This document shows, in pieces, positions 38,507 to 47,451 of a stretch of 64,000 nt of DNA (the first letter of the stretch is position 1; each line of letters begins with the position of its first letter). Made by a program: the position numbers and the translations under genes. The DNA comes from Haloimpatiens massiliensis (GTDB taxonomy: Bacteria > Bacillota > Clostridia > Clostridiales > Clostridiaceae). The stretch spans positions 183,963-247,962 of the forward strand of contig NZ_LT854637.1 of the NCBI RefSeq assembly GCF_900184255.1, written 5' to 3'. The notes below the pieces were generated by a model that did no database searches, was not told where the DNA came from, and saw nothing but the letters and a program-made list of their open reading frames with translations.

Positions 38507-38753
38507 ATTCCTCCACCTCAGTTATTATTTACAATATATACTATTCATATATAGGTATATGTGTTAACAGTTTATAATTCAACCCGTAAAATCTCGTTCA
38601 TACCCTTGTAATCGAGGATGAAAGGGCTTTACGTTATGGAGGTTCAATGACCTTGTATAGTAGATATAATACCGTTGTAAGTAAAGTATATAGAGGTAGA
38701 AAAATAGTGTACAAAGGAAAAAACATGCATGTAAAAAGTTAACGTAAAATACA

Positions 38754-38782
38754 TTGACATGAAAAAACAGCAGTGTTATACT
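38754..38782 (+). promoter_or_regulatory. Promoter of the riboflavin operon
   Basis: TTGACA and TATACT with exactly 17 bases between. The FMN riboswitch begins about 25 bases downstream, as expected for a leader-controlled rib operon. Confidence 0.85.
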
Positions 38783-38805
38783 TTATTTAAATTAATATGG
38801 TGAAA

Positions 38806-38914
38806 CCTTCAGGGCGGGGCGAAATTCCCCACCGGCGGTAAAGTCCGCGAGTCTTTTGACTGACTTGGTGAAATTCCAAGACCGACAGTATAGTCTGGAT
38901 GGGAGAAGGAAAGA
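38806..38914 (+). ncRNA. FMN riboswitch (RFN element)
   Basis: The conserved RFN core is plain: CTTCAGGGCGGGGCGAAATT, CCCCACCGGCGGTAAAGTCC, GCGAG, then CTTGGTGAAATTCCAAGACC, GACAGTATAGTCTGGATGGG and AGAAGG. It binds FMN and should then favour the terminator at 38973-39005, lowering expression of ribD-ribE-ribBA-ribH. Confidence 0.97.
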
Positions 38915-38972
38915 TATGCTTTATAGCTTTATATAGCATCTCTTTAATTGAATTTATTTAGCGTGATTATGG

Positions 38973-39005
38973 ACCCTGGAGATATATTATCTTCAGGGTT
39001 TTTGT
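38973..39005 (+). terminator. FMN riboswitch expression-platform terminator
   Basis: ACCCTGGAGATA pairs with TATCTTCAGGGT (one mismatch) around a very short loop, followed by T5. This is the regulatory terminator of the riboswitch. Confidence 0.9.
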
Positions 39006-39012
39006 GTTAATG

Positions 39013-39098
39013 GTGAAATTTATTGTTTTGAGCTTTTATAAAGGCAGGGAGGATAAAATTCATAAATACTCCATAGTGTACCTTTTGTGGTTTAATAA
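39013..39098. repeat. Degraded half of family A element
   Basis: GAAATTTATTGTTTTGAGCT, TTTATAAAGGCAGGGAGGAT, AAAATTCATAA and GTGTACCTTTTGTGGTTTAA follow the right half of the element at 23601-23916 with scattered differences. The other half is absent. It lies in the 250-base stretch between the riboswitch terminator and ribD; nothing else is recognisable there. Confidence 0.65.
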
Positions 39099-39253
39099 AC
39101 TGATTAAATTTCACATTTCAAATAAAGTTTAGTGTAGTTTTACTAAAACTTTAAGTTTTAAACGCTGTAATAGTTTACAAATCTTGAATACCACTTCTCC
39201 TAGTGGAAACATCCCTTTGATTTTACCAATAGTGTTTTAAAAGAGGTGATTTT

Positions 39254-40360
39254 TTGAAAATAGAATATATGAGAAGAGCCATTGAACTTTCAAAAAAGGG
39301 TGCTGGATATACAAATCCAAATCCTTTAGTGGGAGCAGTGATAGTGAAGGAAGGCAAAATTATAGGTGAGGGCTATCATGAATTTTATGGAGGACCACAT
39401 GCTGAGGTAAATGCCTTTAAAAACTGTCAGGAAGACCCTAAAGGTGCAGATATGTACGTTACCTTGGAACCTTGTTCGCACTATGGAAAGACACCACCCT
39501 GTGCAAATGAAATTGTAAAAAGTGGTATAAAAAAAGTAATTATAGGTATGAAGGACCCTAATGAATTGGTATGTGGAAGGGGAATAGACATATTAAAAAA
39601 GGCTGGAATAGAAGTTGAAGTGGGGGTATTAGAGGAAAAAATAAGAAAGGTAAATGAGATATTTATAAAATATATAACTACTAGAATGCCCTTTTGCATA
39701 ATGAAAACTGCCATGACTTTAGATGGAAAAATAGCCTGTAAAACAGGAGATTCCCAGTGGATTTCAAATGAAATATCTAGAGAGTATGTTCACGAATTAA
39801 GGCATAGAGTATCAGCTGTAATGGTGGGCATAGGCACTGTACTTGCGGATAATCCTTCTTTAACTACTAGATTAAATAATGGTAGTGGTAAGGATGCTAT
39901 GAGAGTAGTAGTAGATAGCCATGGAAGAATACCATTAGATTCTAAAGTGATTAATGTAAGTTCTACTGCTAAAACTGTGGTGGCTGTGGGGCAAGAGGTA
40001 GAGGATAAAAAGTTAATGGCTTTAGCCCAAAAGGGGGTTCAAGTTATAAAAACTCCTGGAAAGGATGGAAAAGTAGATCTTAAATATTTAATGAATAAAC
40101 TAGGGGAAATGGGAGTTGACAGTGTGCTTTTAGAAGGGGGAGGTACTTTAAACTACAGTGCTTTAAGGGAAGGGATTGTAGATAAGCTTATGTGTTTCAT
40201 AGCTCCTAAAATAATAGGAGGGACAGATGCAAAAACTCCTGTAGAAGGTGATGGAGTAGAGTTTATGAAAGAGTGTATTGAGTTAGGAAAGATAGAGGTT
40301 AAAAATATTTCAGGAGATATTTTAATAGAGGCACTAGTTAATAATAAGCTAGGGAACTGA
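39254..40360 (+). CDS. ribD: Bifunctional riboflavin deaminase/reductase RibD
   Basis: A 368-residue enzyme for the second and third steps of riboflavin synthesis. The N-terminal cytidine-deaminase-like domain carries the zinc site HAEVNAF and PCSHYGKTPPC; the C-terminal reductase domain (from ~150) has TAMTLDGKIACKTGDSQWIS, VGIGTVLADNPSLTTR and VLLEGGGTLN. The TTG start at 39254 is chosen because AGAGGTGA lies six bases before it and the protein should begin MKIEYMRRAIEL. It is the first gene of the rib operon controlled by the FMN riboswitch. Confidence 0.95.
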   Translation: MKIEYMRRAIELSKKGAGYTNPNPLVGAVIVKEGKIIGEGYHEFYGGPHAEVNAFKNCQEDPKGADMYVTLEPCSHYGKTPPCANEIVKSGIKKVIIGMKDPNELVCGRGIDILKKAGIEVEVGVLEEKIRKVNEIFIKYITTRMPFCIMKTAMTLDGKIACKTGDSQWISNEISREYVHELRHRVSAVMVGIGTVLADNPSLTTRLNNGSGKDAMRVVVDSHGRIPLDSKVINVSSTAKTVVAVGQEVEDKKLMALAQKGVQVIKTPGKDGKVDLKYLMNKLGEMGVDSVLLEGGGTLNYSALREGIVDKLMCFIAPKIIGGTDAKTPVEGDGVEFMKECIELGKIEVKNISGDILIEALVNNKLGN

Positions 40361-40498
40361 TAGATGAATATGATGGTGAATAAATGAAAAATACCTAGCA
40401 TAGATAGAGTAACTTTATCTAAAATAAATGAACTAATAACTATTACATAAAATATAGTGGCTTTCATGTAATTATGTTAGGGGAGGGGTGAATAGCTG

Positions 40499-41149
40499 TT
40501 GTTTACAGGAATAATAGAAGAAATTGGCCAGGTAGAGAACATAAAAAAGGGAGAGAAATCCGCTTCTATAAGGATTAAAAGCAAAAGGATTTTAGGAGAT
40601 GTAAAGATAGGGGATAGTATAAGCACTAATGGAGTTTGTCTTACGGTAACAGAATTTAACAAGGAGAGTTTTTCTGTAGATGTAATGCCTGAAACCATTA
40701 GAAGAACTAATCTAAAGTATCTTAATAATGGTACAAAAGTAAATTTGGAAAGAGCTTTAAAAGTAGGGGATAGATTTGGAGGACATATGGTCAGTGGGCA
40801 CATAGATGGTACTGGAGTTATAAAGGAATTTGTAAGTGAGGATAATGCTCTGTGGATAAGCATAGGAGCATCTAAAGAGATACTAAAGTATGTGATAACA
40901 AAAGGGTCCGTAGCCCTAGATGGTATAAGTTTAACTGTGGCTTATGTGGATGAGGATATATTTAAGGTTTCTATAATTCCACACACTAAAGAACAAACCA
41001 CTCTTTCAAATAAAAAGGTTGGAGAGAAAATTAACATAGAATGTGATTTAGTGGGAAAATATATGGAAAAGTTCATGAATTTTAATAAGGTTGTGGATAA
41101 GAAGAGGGACATTAGTTTAGATTTTCTTAAAGAAAATGGATTTTATTAA
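40499..41149 (+). CDS. ribE: Riboflavin synthase alpha subunit
   Basis: A 216-residue enzyme with two lumazine-binding repeats. It starts MFTGIIEEIGQV from a TTG codon behind GGGGAGGGG, and each half has the S-I-NGVCLTV or S-ALDGISLTV motif; the second repeat begins about residue 98 (GHIDGTGVI). It converts two molecules of 6,7-dimethyl-8-ribityllumazine into riboflavin and a pyrimidinedione. The C-terminal extension (KKRDISLDFLKENGFY) is usual in Firmicutes. The 138-base gap before it has no gene. Confidence 0.95.
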   Translation: MFTGIIEEIGQVENIKKGEKSASIRIKSKRILGDVKIGDSISTNGVCLTVTEFNKESFSVDVMPETIRRTNLKYLNNGTKVNLERALKVGDRFGGHMVSGHIDGTGVIKEFVSEDNALWISIGASKEILKYVITKGSVALDGISLTVAYVDEDIFKVSIIPHTKEQTTLSNKKVGEKINIECDLVGKYMEKFMNFNKVVDKKRDISLDFLKENGFY

Positions 41150-41236
41150 AAGGTTACACTTTAAAATTAATAGTAAAAATAAATATCAACTAGTAACTAT
41201 TAATTATTAACTATTAACTACGAAGGGGTGTTATAA

Positions 41237-42436
41237 ATGTTTAAATTCAATACTATTGAGGAAGCTATAGAAGACATAAAAGAAGGAAAAATGGTGGTAG
41301 TAGTAGATGACGAGAATAGGGAAAATGAAGGGGATCTACTTATGGCTGCAGACAAGGTCACAGGAGAAAGTATAAACTTTATGGCCAAATACGGCAGAGG
41401 GCTTATATGTGTGCCTATGTTAAGGGAGAGACTTAAAGAGCTTAAGATAACTCCAATGGTTCAGAATAACACAGACCCTAAAGAGACAGCTTTTACTGTG
41501 TCTGTGGATTTTAAGAGAGCATCTACAGGAATTTCTGCCTATGAAAGAGCGGAAACTATAAAAAAGTTAGTAGATATAGGTGCAACACCAGAGGATTTTA
41601 ATAAACCAGGGCATATATTTCCTTTGGCCTATAAAGAAGGGGGCGTATTAAAAAGAGCAGGACACACAGAGGCGGCAGTGGATATGGCAAAGTTAGCTGG
41701 GTTTTCTTCTGCAGGAGTTATATGTGAAATAATGAATGAAGATGGAACCATGGCTAGAGTTCCTCAGCTTATGGAATATGTAAAGAAGCATAATTTAAAG
41801 ATAATAACCATAGCTGATTTAATAGCCTATAGGAGAAAACATGAGTGCCTAGTGGAAAAGGTAGCTGAAGGGGACATGCCTACTAAATATGGAGACTTTA
41901 AAATAATAGGTTATGTAAATAAATTAAATGGGGAACATCATGTGGCCTTAGTTAAAGGTGATATTAAAGGTGACGAACCGATACTTGTAAGGGTTCACTC
42001 TGAATGTCTTACAGGAGATGCCTTTGGCTCCTTAAGATGTGATTGTGGAGAGCAACTGGCAGCTTCCATGATAAACATAGAAAGAGAAGGGAAGGGAGTG
42101 CTTCTATATATGCGTCAAGAGGGAAGAGGCATAGGACTTATAAATAAAATAAAAGCTTACCAGCTTCAAGATCAGGGAATGGACACTGTAGAGGCAAATC
42201 TAGCATTGGGTTTTCCAGAGGATTTAAGAGATTATGGCATAGGAGCTCAGATACTTTCACATTTAGGAATAAAGAAAGTAAGACTTATGACTAACAATCC
42301 TAAAAAAATATCAGGTATAAAAGGATATGGAATAGAAATTGTTGAGAGAGTATCTATTGACATGGGGCACAATGAAATGAATGAGTTTTATTTAAAGACT
42401 AAAAAAGAAAAGATGGGACATTATCTGGACTTTTAG
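41237..42436 (+). CDS. ribBA: Bifunctional DHBP synthase/GTP cyclohydrolase II
   Basis: A 399-residue fusion. Residues 1-200 are 3,4-dihydroxy-2-butanone-4-phosphate synthase (VVVDDENRENEGDLLMAAD, HTEAAVDMAKLAG); residues ~205-399 are GTP cyclohydrolase II with the zinc cysteines in CLTGDAFGSLRCDCGEQL and the motif RQEGRGIGLINKIKAY. It supplies both starting compounds of the riboflavin pathway from ribulose-5-phosphate and GTP. ATG 41237 follows GAAGGGGTG. A repeated TTAACTA sequence fills the short gap before it. A family B palindromic repeat separates it from ribH. Confidence 0.96.
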   Translation: MFKFNTIEEAIEDIKEGKMVVVVDDENRENEGDLLMAADKVTGESINFMAKYGRGLICVPMLRERLKELKITPMVQNNTDPKETAFTVSVDFKRASTGISAYERAETIKKLVDIGATPEDFNKPGHIFPLAYKEGGVLKRAGHTEAAVDMAKLAGFSSAGVICEIMNEDGTMARVPQLMEYVKKHNLKIITIADLIAYRRKHECLVEKVAEGDMPTKYGDFKIIGYVNKLNGEHHVALVKGDIKGDEPILVRVHSECLTGDAFGSLRCDCGEQLAASMINIEREGKGVLLYMRQEGRGIGLINKIKAYQLQDQGMDTVEANLALGFPEDLRDYGIGAQILSHLGIKKVRLMTNNPKKISGIKGYGIEIVERVSIDMGHNEMNEFYLKTKKEKMGHYLDF

Positions 42437-42459
42437 ATTTTGGTACAAAAGGTATAGTA

Positions 42460-42617
42460 AGGCACATTCAAACAAATAATAAGTCAGTATGCTAGTCTAT
42501 TTTGCGTCATACTGCGTCAGCAGAACCCACTGATAGTCCTACTAGCGGCGGAACCTGCTTCCTTGTCTGACACAAAATATACTAGCATCTTTGACTTGTT
42601 ATTTCTTTTCATGTACC
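42460..42617. repeat. Palindromic repeat element, family B, copy 2
   Basis: A 158-bp copy of the element at 32637-32794 in the same orientation, differing at roughly one base in ten. It begins AGGCACATTCAAACAAATAA and ends TTTTCATGTACC. It lies 23 bases after the ribBA stop, inside the rib operon, and the transcript should fold into a long hairpin here. The stretch 42618-42772 up to ribH holds only the ribosome-binding site. Confidence 0.85.
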
Positions 42618-42772
42618 TAAAATGAAATTTCTATATTTATTGATATTTATAATTTAACTAAGAAGCCTTACTTTAGTGTCATTAGCGTCAGTAAGTGATG
42701 AGAAAGGCTACATTATCAATTAAGGAAAAGGGTGGATAGTGTAGAAAAATTAAATAATTGGAGGAAATAATA

Positions 42773-43264
42773 ATGAAGGTATATGAAGGAAAATTAATAG
42801 CAGAAGGTTTGAAATTCGGTATAGTTGTTGGAAGATTTAACGAGTTTATAGGAAGCAAACTTTTAGCAGGGGCAGTAGATGCTTTAAAAAGACATGGAGC
42901 ACAGGAGGAAGATGTAGAAGTGGCTTGGGTTCCAGGAGCATTTGAAATACCTCTAATAGCAAAGAAAATGGCTAAATCAAATAAATATAATGCAGTTATA
43001 TGTCTTGGGGCTGTTATTAGAGGAACCACATCTCATTATGACTATGTTTGCAGTGAGGTTTCCAAGGGTATAGCTAATGTTTCTTTAGATACAGAAGTAC
43101 CTGTAATATTTGGTGTTTTAACTACTGAAAGTATTGAGCAGGCTATAGAAAGAGCGGGAACTAAAGCAGGGAATAAAGGCTATGATGCTGGGGTAACAGC
43201 TATTGAAATGGCTAATTTATTAAATGATTATCCCACAATAAGGTACAATGTAGTGGAATTATGA
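42773..43264 (+). CDS. ribH: 6,7-Dimethyl-8-ribityllumazine synthase
   Basis: A 163-residue protein, the penultimate enzyme of riboflavin synthesis, which joins the RibD product with the RibBA product. Family motifs are GIVVGRFNEF at the start, VPGAFEIPLIAKKM, LGAVIRGTTSHYDYVC (with the catalytic His in the loop) and GVLTTESIEQAIERAGTKAGNKG. ATG 42773 follows GGAGG. The usual end, about MANLL plus a few residues, is here continued by NDYPTIRYNVVEL, which is encoded by the edge of a family A MITE. So the element supplies about 12 residues and the stop. Lumazine synthases form large icosahedral or pentameric shells; whether the tail alters assembly cannot be judged. Confidence 0.93.
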   Translation: MKVYEGKLIAEGLKFGIVVGRFNEFIGSKLLAGAVDALKRHGAQEEDVEVAWVPGAFEIPLIAKKMAKSNKYNAVICLGAVIRGTTSHYDYVCSEVSKGIANVSLDTEVPVIFGVLTTESIEQAIERAGTKAGNKGYDAGVTAIEMANLLNDYPTIRYNVVEL

Positions 43265-43539
43265 AATTTCTCCTCCATGACTTGCATAAGAGCTCGGAAC
43301 AATAAATTTAATTTAAGAAATTCTAATCTTTTAGCCATATAAAATTATCTAACGCTCACATTCAGCGTCCTGCCTCAGGTTCGCTAGCCTGGCGTCCTTG
43401 CCAGGCTTACGATAATTTTATCTGTCTAAAAGAAGAATTTCTAAAATTAAATTTAAACAGTTCCTTTGCTTCTTATGCAAGTCATTCCAGAGAAATTTCA
43501 TAATTCAGGTAATATAATGCTTTTTGTGGGATAATCATT
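43224..43539. repeat. MITE-like palindromic element, family A, copy 2
   Basis: An inverted copy of the element at 23601-23916, 316 bp long. It starts ATGATTATCCCACAATAAGG, overlapping the last 13 codons of ribH, and ends GCTTTTTGTGGGATAATCAT. The GC-rich centre (CGTCCTGCCTCAGGTTCGCT, CCTGGCGTCCTTGCCAGG) is conserved. The flanking bases TTAA and TTAA hint at an AT-rich target, but a target duplication is not certain. Confidence 0.88.
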
Positions 43540-43641
43540 AAATGAATATATATAATAAATAGAAAATAATAACTTTAATTATTTAATATGGTAAAATATT
43601 GTGTTATAATATAATTATATTAAGTATTTAGGGGGTAAAAT

Positions 43642-43707
43642 ATGAGAAGTAAAGCTAAATGTGTATTAATTTTAGACCAGCTAGTAAAAGTCAATAGGTT
43701 TTTATAA
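43642..43707 (+). other. Short open frame, possible gene remnant
   Basis: A 21-codon frame MRSKAKCVLILDQLVKVNRFL starts behind TTAGGGGG, a good ribosome-binding site, with TATAAT at 43612-43617. Its first codons and leader resemble those of the gene at 45494 (MKSEIKYKSL). It may be the start of a paralogue cut off by rearrangement near the IS110 element. The rest of the gap 43540-43792 shows nothing more. Confidence 0.3.
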
Positions 43708-43792
43708 AAAATTTTATTTCTAAAAATAGGTATCACAAAAAATCCATTGAAAAACACGAACAATGGAAAGTGATTCCTAATTGTTTTAGCCG

Positions 43793-45088
43793 TTAGGCTG
43801 TTTGTTTTGATTTGTTGTTTAGGTACATTTTTGAATGTATCTTGGGGTCACGTAGTTCATACTCTTTTTGATTTTTAAGAACAGAGAATATGTAGTTAAT
43901 TAGCTTATGCATTATTGCAACTAAGCCTACTTTTTTCTTTTTATCTTTCATATTCTCATTATAGAAATTTAGTAGAACTCTATTTATAGGTTCACCATTT
44001 CTATTCTTACGTATGGATGTTAACGCGACAGCGTATAAGGCCCTACGGCCTATTCTGGTACCTCGTTTAGACATGGCATTTCTGTCACTGTTAAACTTAC
44101 CAGATTGGCTAACAGAAGGATCTAATCCAAAATAAGCAACTAAGTGCTTAGGCTTAACAAAACCTTTAATATTGCCGATTTCACTCATTATTGTGATGGC
44201 AGTTAGTTCTCCAACACCTGGTATTGAGTAAAGTAATTGTACATTTTTCTTAAATTCATCAGAGATCCTAGTGCTACGCATTAATAGATGAATCTCTGTT
44301 AATAGATTTCCAATTTGGATTTCTAGTGATTCTATTACTGCGATAGTATTAATTATTTTTACAAATAGACTTGGTGATTTAAGACCAATGTAAGCAGCTT
44401 CGTCAGCAGCATCATATAGCTTTTTATAAATTTTTTCACTATGTGTTAGTCCTTTTCTAGAATTGGTTGAAATGAGGTTGATAAGTTCATCTCTATTAGC
44501 ACTTAAAACTGCTTCAGGACTAGAATACGTTTTTAGTATAGCTATTGATGTTTTGCCAGTAATGTCTGAAAAGACAGAGCTATAACTAGGAAATATAACT
44601 CTTAAATCAGCAGAAAGCTTTTTCTTAAATGTAGATTTACTATCAGTAAATTTATAGTAATCTCTACAAAGAGACTTTAAAGTGTAAATTTCAACATCAA
44701 AATCAGAAGAATATTTAACATTTTGAAATTTACCTATAGTAGCAATGGTTAATGCATCTTTTTTATCATTTTTCACTTTTCTTATGTCACCATTCTTGTT
44801 ACAATTAGTAATGAGTGGATTAAGGATACATACTTCAAATGTATCTTTAAGAAAGTGGAAAAGAGTAAGATGGTATACACCAGTAGATTCCATGAAAATT
44901 GCCGTTTTCATGTTAAACTCTTCTTCCGCTTTTTTTATTTGATCTACTAGGTAATCAAAACCATTTCTATTATGTATAATCTTAAAAGGCTTTCTATAAA
45001 TTTCACCGTCAGGTGATAGTATAGCAACTACCGAAAAGTCTGCTGATACATCAATTCCAACTGTTGGTCTATAAAAAAATTTACTCAT
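43793..45088 (-). CDS. IS110-family transposase
   Basis: A 431-residue DEDD-type transposase/recombinase that appears intact. N-terminal RuvC-like domain: VGIDVSADFSVVAIL, ESTGVYHLTLFHFL and KNDKKDALTIATIGKF with the acidic residues. C-terminal Tnp_20 part: LLYSIPGVGELTAITIMSEI and YFGLDPSVSQSGK, with the conserved Ser in this region. ATG 45088 is chosen over longer readings because AAAGGAGATAAT precedes it on the minus strand. IS110 elements lack ordinary terminal inverted repeats and use an RNA made from their non-coding end to choose target and donor; that end would be 45089 to about 45300 here. Confidence 0.9.
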   Translation of the reverse strand: MSKFFYRPTVGIDVSADFSVVAILSPDGEIYRKPFKIIHNRNGFDYLVDQIKKAEEEFNMKTAIFMESTGVYHLTLFHFLKDTFEVCILNPLITNCNKNGDIRKVKNDKKDALTIATIGKFQNVKYSSDFDVEIYTLKSLCRDYYKFTDSKSTFKKKLSADLRVIFPSYSSVFSDITGKTSIAILKTYSSPEAVLSANRDELINLISTNSRKGLTHSEKIYKKLYDAADEAAYIGLKSPSLFVKIINTIAVIESLEIQIGNLLTEIHLLMRSTRISDEFKKNVQLLYSIPGVGELTAITIMSEIGNIKGFVKPKHLVAYFGLDPSVSQSGKFNSDRNAMSKRGTRIGRRALYAVALTSIRKNRNGEPINRVLLNFYNENMKDKKKKVGLVAIMHKLINYIFSVLKNQKEYELRDPKIHSKMYLNNKSKQTA

Positions 45089-45300
45089 ATATATTATCTC
45101 CTTTATTTTGAGATAGAATAGATATTCCATTTCTATCAGTGATTCTATAACCTTGTTTGTGACACGGATAATTCCTAAAAGGAAACCCAACCAGCTAAAC
45201 ATAGAGTTCTCACTGATGGAATGATACGCTAATTCACGGGTATAAATGACTCCATAGAGTCATTCCCAGGGGGAGTCCATCTATCTTCTATTCAGGAGAT
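45089..45300 (-). ncRNA. IS110 non-coding end, candidate bridge RNA region
   Basis: About 210 bases without a gene precede the transposase start. They hold several inverted repeats: AATGACTCCATAGAGTCATT (45247-45266), a pair of ATAGAAT-type repeats around 45113-45150, and CCTAAAAGG. IS110-group elements encode their bridge RNA in this position. Loop assignments were not made. Confidence 0.45.
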
Positions 45301-45493
45301 ATTATATCAAAATATTTAACTGTATAGGTTTCAATTTAGATTTAATAGAAAACTTAATTTAGGTATGAAATGAACGCCCTATCGGGCAAAATAATTAGAA
45401 CAATAATAAAAAAGATTTGTTGTAATATTCGTTAGAATAATAGATAGTTTTCTATTGAATGTTATGACTATATTATACAAGGGGTATTAATAT

Positions 45494-45895
45494 ATGAAAA
45501 GTGAAATTAAATATAAGTCCTTAGTGATCTTAATAATAGTCATACCAATTTTATTTGTATCATATATTCTCTACGGCATATTTGGACCCCAAAAAATCTC
45601 GGAAACAATTACAGGTTCCGTAGTACTTATAGAAAAAGATAATAAGGAAGAGCATGAAGTTATGAAAAAAAGAAAAAGTCCTTATTCTTATAAAGAAAAA
45701 GATGGAGAAAATTATTATATAATTATAAATTCAATAGAGAGCAATTCTTACAAAAAATGTTTGGTTAGTTGCACAAAGGAGCAATTTCAAAAGTTAAGAG
45801 TAGGAGAAAATTATTATTACCACGTGAAATATGCAAGGGGTGATGAAACAAAGGGAAATTTACAAGAAGCAACTACCTATAATCCAGTTCAATAG
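45494..45895 (+). CDS. Small membrane-anchored protein, unknown function
   Basis: A 133-residue protein. A single hydrophobic helix at residues ~9-29 (KSLVILIIVIPILFVSYILY) could be a signal anchor; the rest is hydrophilic, with a predicted beta-rich extracellular part (GSVVLIEKDNKEEHEV, NYYIIINSIESNSYKKCLVS). Two cysteines are 4 residues apart (CLVSC). I do not recognise the family. ATG 45494 follows AAGGGG with nine bases between. It is a single gene with its own terminator, between IS110 and the hydrogenase gene. Confidence 0.7.
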   Translation: MKSEIKYKSLVILIIVIPILFVSYILYGIFGPQKISETITGSVVLIEKDNKEEHEVMKKRKSPYSYKEKDGENYYIIINSIESNSYKKCLVSCTKEQFQKLRVGENYYYHVKYARGDETKGNLQEATTYNPVQ

Positions 45896-45902
45896 TAAAT
45901 TT

Positions 45903-45932
45903 AAAATCAGCCTATTTAAGGGCTGATTTTTT
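45903..45932 (+). terminator. Terminator after membrane-anchored protein
   Basis: AAAATCAGCC pairs perfectly with GGCTGATTTT around TATTTAAG, followed by more T. Confidence 0.92.
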
Positions 45933-46039
45933 AGTATAATAAAAGTGTACAAGGGAATAATTTAAAATATATTGTAGAATTAAAAAAGGGGGGGGGAAAT
46001 AGGCTAGTGATGTTTTTAAAAACTCACTACATATAATTT

Positions 46040-47386
46040 ATGAAAGAGAAATACAAGGATTTATTTAAAAGAATTTTATGGGCAAAAGAAGAAGGTAATT
46101 TTAAAAGGGAAGTAGGGAATATATTAAAGGAGTACGGAGATGAAAAAAAGGAACTTTCTAAAGTAATATCATCCTTATGTGGTGTTACGGTAGAGTACAT
46201 TGATGATGAAAGTTTTATAAATTCACTGGAAAGTGCCATGAAGGGATATGAAAGAGAAGCTAAAATAGTGCACAAAATTGGAGAGTGCACTATGGAGTGT
46301 GCAGATGAGGAAGGAAAAACTCTATGTCAAAAAGCATGCCCTTTTAATGCAATATTAAATGAAGAAAATAAAATATACATAAATGAAGATTTATGCACAG
46401 ATTGCGGTAGATGCGTTACAGCTTGTGAAAATGGTGGATATTTAGATAGAATAGAATTCATGCCTTTAGTAGATATTCTTAAATCAGATGTACCAGTGAT
46501 AGCAGCAGTGGCACCGGCTATAGCAGGTCAGTTTGGAAAAGATGTTTCTTTAGAAAAAATGAGAACTGCTTTTAAAAAGGTTGGCTTTTTAGACATGGTG
46601 GAAGTGGCATTTTTCGCAGATATGTTAACTTTAAAAGAAGCTATTGAGTTTGATGCTCATGTAAAAAGTGAAAAGGATATAATGATAACTTCTTGCTGCT
46701 GTCCTATGTGGGTAGGAATGCTTAAAAGGGTTTATAAAGATTTAGTAAAGGATGTTTCACCTTCAGTTTCTCCAATGATTGCAGCGGGAAGAGTTTTGAA
46801 GAAATTAAATCCAAATTGTAAAGTGGTGTTTGTAGGGCCATGTATTGCTAAAAAAGCTGAAGCTAAAAATGAAGACATAAAAGGAGCCATAGATTTTGTT
46901 TTAACCTTTGAAGAGGTTAAAGGAATATTTGAGGTTTTGGATATAAATCCTAGTGATATGGAAGAGGATTTCACCAGTGAATATGCATCTAGAGAAGGAA
47001 GACTATATGCGAGAACTGGTGGAGTTTCTATAGCTGTAAGTGAAGCCATAGAGACTCTATTCCCAGAAAGAAAAGGAAAAGTAAAGACAGCTCAAGCTCA
47101 CGGAGTTAAGGAGTGCAAGGAAATACTTGATAAAGCAGTAAAAGGAGAAATAGATGCCAACTTCATAGAAGGTATGGGATGTATAGGCGGTTGTGTAGGA
47201 GGACCTAAAGCTTTAATTCCAGCAGAAGAAGGCAAGAAAATAGTAGATGAAACTGCTGAAAATTCAAAGGTAAGGGTATCCTTAAATAACGAGTGTATGA
47301 ATGAAGTCTTAAAGCTTATAGGAATTGACGGAGTAGAGGACTTTAAGAATAAAGAGAAAATACAGATTTTTGAAAGAGAGTTTTAA
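46040..47386 (+). CDS. [FeFe] hydrogenase, group-B-like, with ferredoxin domain
   Basis: A 448-residue monomeric hydrogenase-like protein. After an N-terminal helical region (~1-75) comes a two-cluster ferredoxin domain (CTMECADEEGKTLCQKACPF, CTDCGRCVTACENGG), then the H-cluster domain with L1 TSCCCPMW, L2 GPCIAKKAEAK and L3 EGMGCIGGCVGGPK. The Met after CCCP and the GGP ending of L3 fit, from memory, the group B enzymes of clostridia rather than the CpI-type group A. It would transfer electrons between ferredoxin and protons/H2, or act as an H2 sensor; the direction is not known. The ATG at 46040 has no clear ribosome-binding site nearby; a G9 run lies about 40 bases upstream and a hairpin (AGTGATGTTTTTAAAAACTC plus ACT) between. 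Confidence 0.88.
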   Translation: MKEKYKDLFKRILWAKEEGNFKREVGNILKEYGDEKKELSKVISSLCGVTVEYIDDESFINSLESAMKGYEREAKIVHKIGECTMECADEEGKTLCQKACPFNAILNEENKIYINEDLCTDCGRCVTACENGGYLDRIEFMPLVDILKSDVPVIAAVAPAIAGQFGKDVSLEKMRTAFKKVGFLDMVEVAFFADMLTLKEAIEFDAHVKSEKDIMITSCCCPMWVGMLKRVYKDLVKDVSPSVSPMIAAGRVLKKLNPNCKVVFVGPCIAKKAEAKNEDIKGAIDFVLTFEEVKGIFEVLDINPSDMEEDFTSEYASREGRLYARTGGVSIAVSEAIETLFPERKGKVKTAQAHGVKECKEILDKAVKGEIDANFIEGMGCIGGCVGGPKALIPAEEGKKIVDETAENSKVRVSLNNECMNEVLKLIGIDGVEDFKNKEKIQIFEREF

Positions 47387-47451
47387 GCATAAATTGGAGA
47401 ACGCCCATAAATTTGTGTAAAATAGAATAGACATGATAAAAAATATTTGGA

